Positions 12,001 through 23,205 of a DNA stretch of 64,000 nucleotides are shown here, in pieces. The stretch's first letter is position 1; the number at the start of each line of letters is the position of its first letter. The notes under the pieces are model-generated. The model worked only from the letters and a program-made list of their open reading frames with translations. It had not been told where the DNA came from and ran no database searches. The stretch comes from Dactylis glomerata (lineage: Eukaryota; Streptophyta; Magnoliopsida; Poales; Poaceae), in assembly GCA_007115705.1 (NCBI GenBank), contig QXEO01001565.1, positions 1,572,960-1,636,959 on the forward strand, read 5' to 3'. Position numbers and translations under genes: made by a program.

Positions 12001-14623
12001 AATCACTTAAAAATTTGGATTCCAACCCTGAAAACCTAGGAACATAATTAATCAGGCTTTCTTATTTAGTCTGAACAAAACTTGAAACCTAAAATGAAAT
12101 TCCAATACTAAAACTTATTAAGGTATATGTCTTCAAAAGTTATTCTTTTGAAGTACATATAACTTAATCACCTACCATTACTTCTTAGTACTAAAACCAT
12201 TAACTACCCTAGTGTGCTAGTTAGCCATACTTCCAAATTCAACCATGAGTGGTTAGTTTGATACTCTATTTCAACATGGTATACTTTAGTCAACTAACTA
12301 TATGCAACATCTTCGTTGCAGCCTAAAAACTACTCACTAATCCTTTCTGTAATAAAAATAACCAGTAAAGATTGTGTTCTTCAAAAGCAATTCTTTTTAA
12401 GAGCAGATCAAATAAACAGCACACCAATGCTTATGCCTTACTACAAATAATTACCTATGCTTGTTAAGAATGTTATCAATTAAAGAGACAACTATTTTTG
12501 GTAACAATAGTCTAAACTACTTTGAATGTCCATGCTTACTAAAACCCTCTTAACATTGAATGAAACCCAGCTTGTTACCTTGGTATGTTCATCTATTAAC
12601 TACTCTTTGGTTATGATAGAATCATACTAACCACTAGAATACTAAACCTTAGGTGTAGTGCTTCTAATCACTAATAAATATGTTCTTCAAATGTTATTCT
12701 TTCAAAAGACATTGAATGTAAGTAACCAACTATTCCATTAAGTTTGAACTTATATAACCCTATTGGGTATTAAGATTGTTGTCAACCCGTATACTAACGG
12801 GGTATTCATCTCAAATAAGAATTACTCCAGCCTTGCTTGTCCATAACCAACTACTTGATTGCTAATAATATGATACCACTTAAAAGTGTTACTTTCAAGT
12901 TTTCACTCATTGCTATAATAGTCTTTTGCAATAACTCTTGTATGAAGCTTTATTCTACTACTTTAAAATTTTGTGAGTCAATCTAAAATCTTTAACAACC
13001 TTCTTGTGGAGTGAATCTAAAAGTGCAACTCATTATAAAGAAACCATCACAACCTTGTATACTAAACCAGTGGGGGTTAGGTTACGCTTTAAGCGATGCA
13101 TAGCATATATTATGCATATCATGCTGCAGTTCTTTTAACATCATCTTTACCAGATGATGGTGCTATTTCTGAATTTGGATTTCTTTCGTATCGAAGACCT
13201 TGACTTGCATAATCTTGCAGTCAAAAAGGCAAGTTCACTCTTGCTCATATCTCTTGATTAATTTTATCAAATTACTTGCAAATATATACCTATGGTATTA
13301 CTACTGCATCTAAAAGAAAAAGGTTCTCTTTTATAATTAATATGACTAGCTGGTTATCGACCCGAGTGGTGGTAACCTAGGAGGGCTGGCAAATGGAACC
13401 ATGGTATGATTGTTGTGGTGGAGGTTCCATTTGTACGGGGAAAGTAAACCCTAGGATTAATAACAAATGTCGCCAGTGATTCTTGCACCGTACAATGCGC
13501 GTTAACCATGAGATCTGGAATGGGACGGGAAAGTCAGCTGGATCTTCTTCCTTTCGCATGTCAACGGAGGACCATACCGAATGGTCGGGATGTAAATCGT
13601 ATAGCGTTGCCTGACAACATGGGTGGGACCCCTAAGTTCCCTCGGTACCTGGTGTCTATGATGGATTGTAGGGTTCGGGCAATAATTCGGGGCTCGCCGT
13701 GGGCTATGCCGTAATTCGGGGCTTACCGTGGCCTGAGCGAAGCAAAAGGGTGGGCATGCGGGGTCGCGGAGAAGGGCAGTGATTGGCTTGGATCTTAGAC
13801 TGGGCCCCACACAAAGGAAGTGTGGACGAGCTAGCTACTTGGTTGTGCAACAAGGCTAAGGTCTCTCATGGGTAAAGCAACGCACCTCTGCAGAGTTATC
13901 AAATTGTGGCTTGTCACTCCTTGTTCTGGGAAGGAACTGCGAACGCGGCAGGAAAGGAACTCCATGAAGTTCTAATCAACCTGTGAAGGCTGGCGGACAT
14001 AGTTCTTCAGAATAAAAGCAACCTCTTGAAGAAATGTTTATGAAAACTTGCATTGCCAAATGACTCTTGGGTCTACGGCTGTAGATAGTGCATAAAACAC
14101 TTTATTCCCTATATGAACTTGCTGGGTAACGCTCGTTACTCACCCCACTCCCTCTTAACCCTTTCTTAGGATGGAGGCATCACAAGGAGGCAACCCCAAA
14201 GTATTGAAGCTGAAGAATAAGTCCTTGATCAAGAGTAGAAGCTATCAATGGAGGAAACAACTACATCAAAGCTTGGTGGAAACCTAGAATTAGAATAGAA
14301 GGGGAGTCAAATCCCTAATCCTAGAACCTAAGTAGCTAGGATATTTCTGTAGCTAGCCAATTGCATTAGAGGTAGTCATAGTCTTCTTTTAGCCTTCTTT
14401 ATATTCTTTCTCGACTGTAGTCACCCGAACTAAACCTCTACCTGTTGAGGAGGTTCTGAAGATCTTCTGTATGATGAAAATTGTAATTCTATAGTCACAC
14501 CTTGGACCTGCGATGTTTCTGTTGTACCACTCTGAGGGATGTAATACTAGTGAGACGGTGTTTCATTGGTGTTATGTCAACGACTTGCATACTACACATG
14601 CAGTGGTATGCTGGGTCACCGCA
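9085..14623 (+). repeat. 5' LTR of the LARD-type element
   Basis: Begins TG and ends CA. It is AT-rich except for a GC-rich island at about 10621-11480 that contains a TATAAG box and a CT-rich leader. It matches 17643-23205 almost base for base (about 99% by eye). It lacks a 21-bp segment present in the other copy at 20891-20911. Confidence 0.95.
10802..10807 (+). promoter_or_regulatory. Likely TATA box of the LARD 5' LTR
   Basis: TATAAG lies inside the GC-rich island, followed at the usual distance by a pyrimidine-rich leader (ctctcgctctcgctctcg, about 10851) and AAACCCTAG motifs typical of grass 5' leaders. The same box is in the 3' LTR at 19360-19365. Transcription from here would read through the interior of the element. 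Confidence 0.5.
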
Positions 14624-14625
14624 GC

Positions 14626-14637
14626 TGGTATCAGAGC
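14626..14637 (+). other. Primer-binding site, initiator-Met tRNA type
   Basis: TGGTATCAGAGC is complementary to the 3' end of plant initiator tRNA-Met. It starts two bases after the CA that ends the 5' LTR, which fixes the LTR boundary and the plus orientation. Confidence 0.9.
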
Positions 14638-17628
14638 AAACGCTTTGACCCTAGGATTAAAACCCTTTAATAGGAGACCTGTAGGTTTGGTAGAGACTAT
14701 AGAAAGCCATCTTATCTAAACTAATTCTTCTTATGACTTGAGATGGACATTCAATAAAAGAATACTCCTGACACACTTGAGTCAAGTTTCTTATCCGTTC
14801 TTCTTAAGTGAAGTTAGCTATCTTGTTCCCTTCCTAGTAGGTAAGACACCATTAGAGCCTTACATAAAGGTTGGAAGTAGATCACATTTGGTATACAATA
14901 CATGGTAGTCCAAAGAGAGGATACAACCGGAATGGGAACTATCCTATTGGAAAAAGTATACAAAGGTTGTTATCTTAAACTTAAGACATCTGCAACTATA
15001 GTAGGATGATGTTAAGTGATGAAGTGAGGATATATGAAGAAGTACCTCAGGTTTTAGTCATGTATATGGACACCCAAGAATGCCATATACAGGTAAGATG
15101 TACGGGCAGTATAAAAACCTTAATCATGTTAGATTCACCTGAGAATCTTCACATAAAGGAGTAGAACTTTCTAGTAGACAGCAGTTTCAAGTTGAGGAGG
15201 AAGATGCTCAAGGAGAAGGGTGAACGAAGTGTTCCAACCCATGGAAACTGGACCAAGTATGATAGAACCATAGTCTTTAGTCAGTGAAGATTTATCGAAG
15301 CACAATGCAGAAGCTCTAGGGAAATCATGGAGTTGTGTGAACCATGCTTAGTGAAGTATGTACGATGTGTAGGAATGTCAAAAGTTTGGAGAGAATATGT
15401 GAGATTTGTCTCCAATAGGATGGAAGGTAAGCTAGAAGTAGGAGTCTTAAAGGAATCTGGATCCGTTAGAACGGTTCCCGAACCCTTTGCTCAAATTTAT
15501 TTGATTGCAATTGGGCAATTGGAATAAATATTGAGATAAAGAGTAGTAGACCACCACTACGTGCAATATAGCACAATATAAACCTATAATATTTGGTGCT
15601 ATAAGGTACACATCTAAGCCTGAATTCTAGAGATGTTTTACTCACGGGCTTATGATGATGTATGTTGCCAGCACAAATTTGGATTTTCTTGGTTTTTGTT
15701 GTGTGACTAGACCTATGCATGAAGTTTGACTTTGATATGCAAGTGCATGTTGCATTATCAAGTCCTTACTTGATGTTATAATTCTAGAGGGTTAAGGGAT
15801 TCGTGTGAGGGAGAGACGAATTCCAAAGGCAATCAAGCCAGAAGATGAAGGATCACCAGATAAAGGAAGCCTAAAGAAGGAAGCTCCAGTGATACTTCAA
15901 AGAAAGATTAGTAGGATCCAAAATTAACATAGTAAAGTGGAGAAAGTTAGCAAGTTATAACTTTGTGGAAGCATCATGAAGTGGTAGTAAGATGAAGTAT
16001 TGGAATTTAGTAACACTCTAGTTCTTAAAATACTAGAGGTAACTTTAAATTATTGAGTAGAACCACTAATTAGGTAACGACAATTGAGTTTAAGGTTTTT
16101 GAGCTCGTTGTTATGCAGCTTTGGTTATGCTTAGTACATCACGGGTTGATTGAGGTGTTGTGATACCGATGATCCATTCCGGTATTGCCTGCTGCTTTAT
16201 TCAGCCTGGGAGTGGTAAACCCAGTAACCCTCGTTGATAGCGTGACTAAGACACATAACATCTCTGTATAACTTTGATCCCTAGTCCCGAAATCTTGAAT
16301 TGTAGATTGGTGGTTAAGACTTTAGCAATACCTTTCCTTATCTGAGAGTTGTAGTCTTTGTCTACGGACTAAGACTTGTGAGGATTCGTGTCAACAATGA
16401 TCCGTTGAGACCATCGGTTCATTTATAGCTTTGTTACTTAATATATTTGATTAACTTATACAATTGCCTGTCGTGGATGTCCTCCGGTACAAGAGAAACT
16501 CTGCCGGAATTCTCCCGTGGCTTTGTATCTAATCTACCATTTGAATTAGGGTAGATAGTGATGGAAAAACCCAATTCTCATCAACCTTTAGAACTCTTGG
16601 GTAATTACATATATCCAAAAGTGGAATAGAACACCCTACCCAATTACATTATCGAAGATTTCGTACCAGATATCCACAATTGTGTGGATACACCACATAT
16701 TTCTTCGAAAAACCATTAGAAAGACGTAGTAGAAAGACCGACTAAGATTTATAGTTTAACCCTAGAACCCAAATAGTTAGAGGACAATAAGTTCGAAGAC
16801 TATTAGAAAATTCTAAGGGGGAGAGTTAAGCAATGAGTCGAAAGTAGTAAACTCGTGGAGTTGGATTAACATTTGTTAAGAGGGTTGAAACTGTGATGAC
16901 ATTAGCCTTATGTCTATAAGGTTTTCCGAGGTGCACTTTTAATGTAGTCTCGGAAGTCCATGACACCTGAAGTCGAGGTTTTTACCTCGAGGAAGTGAGT
17001 TAGACCTTAAATTGCAAAAGTGGAGTATTCAATACTCCTAAGGGGAAGAGTTCAGGAAAGCCAAAAGTGTTGAAAGTTAGAGTAAGTATGTTGGAAGTAA
17101 ATTCTTTCCAAGAATTGTCGTAACCTTATGGAGTTCGGCAAGGGAGTGAGATGATTTGACCCTAATCATACCAAGTATGAACCACAGCTGGTATCATGAA
17201 CCGCAGCTGGCAAAGTTTGAGATTAGAGTTAACCATAATCTTGAACCTAGAATAGCAAATAAAATCTATAAAGATGGATCAGAAAACTTGAATGGACACG
17301 CTACATATGTTTAATCCATTCTTAGGTGGTAAAAAACCAAGAGCCAATTAGGAAGATATATATAGGAACAATTAGTAGAACCCTATAAGCCATAGAAAGT
17401 GTTGCAAACATGGATAATCCAAGAGAATGACCAAGAAGGGACCCTGATGGATGGAATTCAAGTGACTAGTGTTCGGAGTGAGACAACAGAAGATTCGAGG
17501 AACACTCTGGACAAAGGATACCATCTATATCCCAATTAGTTGGTGAAGCAACATCAAGATATATGATATCAACATCAAGTTTGTCCAACAACGTATGAGA
17601 GCGAAAACTTCGGGACAAAGTTTAGTTT
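14638..17628 (+). other. Noncoding interior of the LARD-type element
   Basis: About 3 kb with no ORF over 70 residues that resembles a known protein. It is A- and G-rich on the plus strand, as gypsy internal regions often are. Near 17180-17215 it holds sequence that echoes the LTR end and primer site (cacagctggtatcatg, then ccgcagctgg). No gag or pol motif was seen in any frame. Confidence 0.75.
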
Positions 17629-17640
17629 AAGGGGGGGGAG
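17629..17640 (+). other. Polypurine tract of the LARD-type element
   Basis: AAGGGGGGGGAG lies two bases before the TG of the 3' LTR, the expected place for plus-strand DNA priming. It confirms the 3' LTR start at 17643. Confidence 0.9.
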
Positions 17641-17642
17641 AC

Positions 17643-20600
17643 TGTAATATCCCAGGATTAGAGGTTACAAAATAGAGGCAACAGATGTGTGCATTGCATT
17701 TCATGCATAGAAAATCCGGGTAATTTTCGCGCATTTAAATAAAACAGATCAAAGTGATTGGAGTTTCACTTGAGTTGGTGGAATTGAAGTAGCTCATCAA
17801 TTAGAGTGCGATAAACTTCAATATGACCTTTGATACAATCCTTGTTTTGGGTAGTGATAGTTACAACAACTAAAAGTGAGTTAAGTGAGGTAAAAACTAA
17901 AATGTTTGACACACCATTTTTAGAACCAAATATTTATTCACACCCAGATCATCATGGTATTCTTTAAACCCTACTTCTTTCATGCTAAAGAAGCCAACAC
18001 AAGTCTTATTCTTAAAACATGATCTATTCTATATCCTTATGTCCTAATCTAGTGAGTCCAAATATGAGTAGTGTAGAGGATAACTCAATGCTAGTTTGAT
18101 TATTAAATTTGCCTAAACTCTAGGTGAGGTAACTTAAGAACATTAGAGCCATTCCTATAAAGGCCAACTAGGAGACTTTAGACCTTACTCAAATTCTAAT
18201 TAGGACAAGTCATTTGATTTAGGGAGATCACATCATAAACCCTAATTCTGGTCTAGACTAGAACTATCCTTAGGAAGTGACCAATACTTAGACTTATGAA
18301 GTTATGTAGTGGAGTAGATCCTATTCGAACCATAAAGAGGAGATTATATCCATAATCTCAGAAGGTTGGTACCACCTAGAATAAATCCTTGAGAAGGAGT
18401 TGGTGAGGGAAATAAGATGATCATGTTGAGTACATGACTATACTTGTTGAAGGAAGGTAATTATGTTAACTATGAAACCTAGTTTGATAAGCATATATCA
18501 TCTACCATAATATGATTCTAGGAGTTAAGAAAACCTATCTTTGCTAAGGAGGAAGCATTCTTATGAAAGCCAAATAAAAATCTTTGGTGAATATAGAAGT
18601 TGCTAATAGTAAAAGCCACTTGTTATAGGTGGAGGAGTTCACAAGTCTAAGCCCTAGATACCTATTTAGTTTATAGAACCTTTACAACATTGATCACATC
18701 TTAGGGGAAAACACTATATTCTTGATGAGTGTAATAACATTCTATCTAATTCCATATCCTTTTGTCCCTTCATTTGGAGAACTATTTCCAAGCATCTATT
18801 GTAATATATGCATCACTTGTGATCATAAGCATAAAAATTATGCTCTAGGAAACATACCTATAATCATAAAACCCAAACCAATGATTCAGTACATCATTAT
18901 ATAAGCACCCAGGTCTTAATAATATATTCCAAACTCTAAACACATGTTATTCAAATTCATATATGTTAAGACCCTATCTAAATTCTAACTACATACAAAC
19001 AACAATATGTGGTAATGCAAATATAAGACCCTCTAATACAATACATTGTACCAATAGAACATTTGATGTATTTTGTAAAGATTCCCAAGTACAAATTTCC
19101 TGCAAAACAAAATAGCAAATTGAGTTAGAAAGGAAATAGAAATAAAAAAGAATGAAACAGGAAAAAAAAATAGAAGGAGGCAGCCGGACTATAGCTCACC
19201 AGACCGAAGCCCAACTGAGCCAGTCCACCGATCCAGCCCGCGTACCGATTCGTCGTCGTCTTCCCCGAGCCTCCAAGCAGCTCGGTGGAGCTCCTCCAGT
19301 CACTGGATCCGCCGTCGCCTCTCCGACGCTCGAGATGAAGACCGCCGACCCTGGGCGGCTATAAGAAGCCCTCCGCCGCCAGAGAAACCCTAGAGAACCC
19401 CGCATCCCTCTCGCTCTCGCTCTCGGCTCGGTGACTCGAAACCCTAGCACCCGCGAGTTCCAGCGCCACCGTTGCAGGTATCCCCAAGCCTCGGTGGGCA
19501 GCTTCGAAGCTCCGCCATGGTTTTCTCTAGCTCCTCGTCAAGCGAATCGGCCTGGGAAGCTCTGAACCATCGCCGACGAGCTCGCCTCCCCGACGTCTGG
19601 AAGCCGTCGATTCGTTCACCTGCGACCTCCCCATCGACTCCAATCCCCTACAGAGCTCACCGGTGAGCTACGGAACCTCTCCAGTGCATCAAATCATCTT
19701 GGGTCGATCGCTAGCCCGTGTTGGTGAATCAACCGGAGTTCATCGCCGCGGTAGAGCTCACCGGAGGTCTCTCCGGTGACCAATAGCCGGTAGCACCGCC
19801 ACCATTCGGTCCGCTAGGCTACGCCGGTTCCAGCACACCTACTCACGCATCCTAGATCGATCTATATCGCCGGCCCATCGATCACCGGCGGTGAGTCAAT
19901 GCTCAGTCAACCCATTGGTCCTGGTCATAGCCGACGTGGCAGCTGACTAGGCATAGGCCCACTCGTCAGCACCTTTGACTTAGTCCACAACGGCGTGGCT
20001 GTTGACTAATCCGCAGGCCCACTAGTCAGTGAGTGGAGCTAGGTCTGAACCGGTACAAAAAGTTCTGCTTGTTAAATAAAAATTCCAGAAAAAGTTTAAA
20101 TCTTTGCAAATTCATAACTATTTCATTTTTAGTCAGAAAAATATAAATAATATACCGAAATGTTCAGAAAAACATAATCTATCTGTTTAACTTATAATAT
20201 TGCATACTTGTATGAAATAATTTTGAACCAAATTTAAAAACTTGTTTAAGTAGTATTTGAACTTTGAATTTAAATCCAACTAAAATAATTTAAACAAAAT
20301 TTTCAAATACCAAATAAAATTTTGGCAACTTCAATAACTTTTATTTCAATTAATATATTCCATTATTTCAAAAATGTAAATCCTATACTTTACTATTAGG
20401 ATTTTAATCCCTAAAATGATTTTTTCTAAAAAACAAATTTAAAATTTAAAATTTGGGAAAAATCATAAAACTTGAATAAAAAGTATTTCCTAACTCTAAT
20501 ATTACTATTTCAACAATTGTTTCATTAAGAGAAAATCTAAAACCCATTTTAAAATCTTTAATCACTTAAAAATTTGGATTCCAACCCTGAAAACCTAGGA

Positions 20601-23205
20601 ACATAATTAATCAGGCTTTCTTATTTAGTCTGAACAAAACTTGAAACCTAAAATGAAATTCCAATACTAAAACTTATTAAGGTATATGTCTTCAAAAGTT
20701 ATTCTTTTGAAGTACATATAACTTAATCACCTACCATTACTTCTTAGTACTAAAACCATTAACTACCCTAGTGTGCTAGTTAGCCATACTTCCAAATTCA
20801 ACCATGAGTGGTTAGTTTGATACTCTATTTCAACATGGTATACTTTAGTCAACTAACTATATGCAACATCTTCGTTGCAGCCTAAAAACTGTTATCTTCC
20901 TGACATCACCTACTCACTAATCCTTTCTGTAATAAAAATAACCAGTAAAGATTGTGTTCTTCAAAAGCAATTCTTTTTAAGAGCAGATCAAATAAACAGC
21001 ACACCAATGCTTATGCCTTACTACAAATAATTACCTATGCTTGTTAAGAATGTTATCAATTAAAGAGACAACTATTTTTGGTAACAATAGTCTAAACTAC
21101 TTTGAATGTCCATGCTTCACTAAAACCCTCTTAACATTGAATGAAACCCAGCTTGTTACCTTGGTATGTTCATCTATTAACTACTCTTTGGTTATGATAG
21201 AATCATACTAACCACTAGAACACTAAACCTTAGGTGTAGTGCTTCTAGTCACTAATAAATATGTTCTTCAAATGTTATTCTTTCAAAAGACATTGAATGT
21301 ATGTAACCAACTATTCCATTAAGTTTGAACTTATATAACCCTATTGGGTATTAAGATTGTTGTCAACCCGTATACTAACGGGGTATTCATCTCAAATAAG
21401 AATTACTCCAGCCCTTGCTTGTCCATAACCAACTACTTGATTGCTAATAATATGATACCACTTAAAAGTGTTACTTTCAAGTTTTCACTCATTGCTATAA
21501 TAGTCTTTTGCAATAACTCTTGTATGAAGCTTTATTCTACTACTTTAAAAGTTTGTGAGTCAATCTAAAATCTTTAACAACCTTGTTGTGGAGTGAATCT
21601 AAAAGTGCAACTCATTATAAAGAAACCATCACAACCTTGTATACTAAACTAGTGGGGGTTAGGTTACGCTTTAAGCGATGCATAGCATATATTATGCATA
21701 TCATGCTGCCGTTCTTTTAACATCATCTTTACCAGATGATGGTGCTATTTCTGAATTTGGATTTCTTTCGTATCAAAGACCTTGACTTGCATAATCTTGC
21801 AGTCAAAAAGGCAAGTTCACTCTTGCTCATACCTCTTGATTAATTTTATCAAATTACTTGAAAATATATACCTGTGGTATTACTACTGCATCTAAAAGAA
21901 AAAGGTTCTCTTTTATAATTAATATGACTAGCTGGTTATCGACCCGAGTGGTGGTAACCTAGGAGGGCTGGCAAATGGAACCATGGTATGATTGTTGTGG
22001 TGGAGGTTCCATTTGTACGGGGAAAGTAAACCCTAGGATTAATAACAAATGTCGCCAGTGATTCTTGCGCCGTACAATGCGCGTTAACCATGAGATCTGG
22101 AATGGGACGGGAAAGTCAGCTGGATCTTCTTCCTTTCGCATGTCAACGGAGGACCATACCGAATGGTCGGGATGTAAATCGTATAGCGTTGCCTAACAAC
22201 ATGGGTGGGACCCCTAAGTTCCCTCGGTACCTGGTGTCTATGATGGATTGTGGGGTTCGGGCAATAATTCGGGGCTCGCCGTGGGCTATGCCGTAATTCG
22301 GGGCTTACCGTGGCCTGAGCGAAGCAAAAGGGTGGGCATGCGGGGTCGCGGAGAAGGGCAGTGATTGGCTTGGATCTTAGACTGGGCCCCACACAAAGGA
22401 AGTGTGGACGAGCTAGCTACTTGGTTGTGCAACAAGGCTAAGGTCTCTCATGGGTAAAGCAATGCACCTCTGCAGAGTTATCTAATTGTGGCTTGTCACT
22501 CCTTGTTCCGGGAAGGAACTGCGAACGCGGCAGGAAAGGAACTCCATGAAGTTCTAATCAACCTGTGAAGGCTGACGGACATAGTTCTTCAGAATAAAAG
22601 CAACCTCTTGAAGAAATGTTTATGAAAACTTGCATTGCCAAATGACTCTTGGGTCTACGGCTGTAGATAGTGCATAAAACACTTTATTCCCTATATGAAC
22701 TTGCTGGGTAACGCTCGTTACTCACCCCACTCCCTCTTAACCCTTTCTTAGGATGGAGGCGTCACAAGGAGGCAACCCCAAAATATTGAAGCTGAAGAAT
22801 AAGTCCTTGATCAAGAGTAGAAGCTATCAATGGAGGAAACAACTACATCAAAGCTTGGTGGAAACCTAGAATTAGAATAGAAGGGGAGTCAAATCCCTAA
22901 TCCTAGAACCTAAGTAGCTAGGATATTTCTGTAGCTAGCCAACTGCATTAGAGGTAGTCATAGTATTCTTTTAGCCTTCTTTGTATTCTTTCTCGACTGT
23001 AGTCACCCGAACTAAACCTCTACCTGTTGAGGAGGTTCTGAAGATCTTCTGTATGATGAAAATTGTAATTCTATAGTCATACCTTGGACCTGCGATGTTT
23101 CTGTTGTACCACTCTGAGGGATGTAATACTAGTGAGACGGTGTTTCATTGGTGTTATGTCAACGACTTGCATACTACACATGTAGTGGTATGCTGGGTCA
23201 CCGCA
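17643..23205 (+). repeat. 3' LTR of the LARD-type element
   Basis: A direct copy of 9085-14623 that starts TGTAATATCCC and ends CACCGCA. It has scattered single-base differences, a few 1-bp indels and one 21-bp insertion at 20891-20911. The low divergence points to a recent insertion relative to the ruined element around it. Confidence 0.95.

Larger units (their letters stand above)
9085..23205 (+). mobile_element. LARD-type LTR retrotransposon with 5.5-kb LTRs, noncoding interior
   Basis: Two near-identical direct repeats of 5,539 and 5,563 bp start TGTAATATCCCAGG and end GGGTCACCGCA. They flank a 3,019-bp interior with a tRNA-iMet primer site (TGGTATCAGAGC at 14626) and a polypurine tract (17629-17640). 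The interior holds no protein domain, so the element cannot move alone. The start sequence, iMet primer and G-rich tract ending in AGAC resemble Tekay/Del chromoviruses, which may supply the machinery. Flanks are TTCTT (9080-9084) and TTGTT (23206-23210), a 5-bp duplication with one mismatch at best. Sukkula-type LARDs of Triticeae are the closest thing I know, but the match was not tested. Confidence 0.85.
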
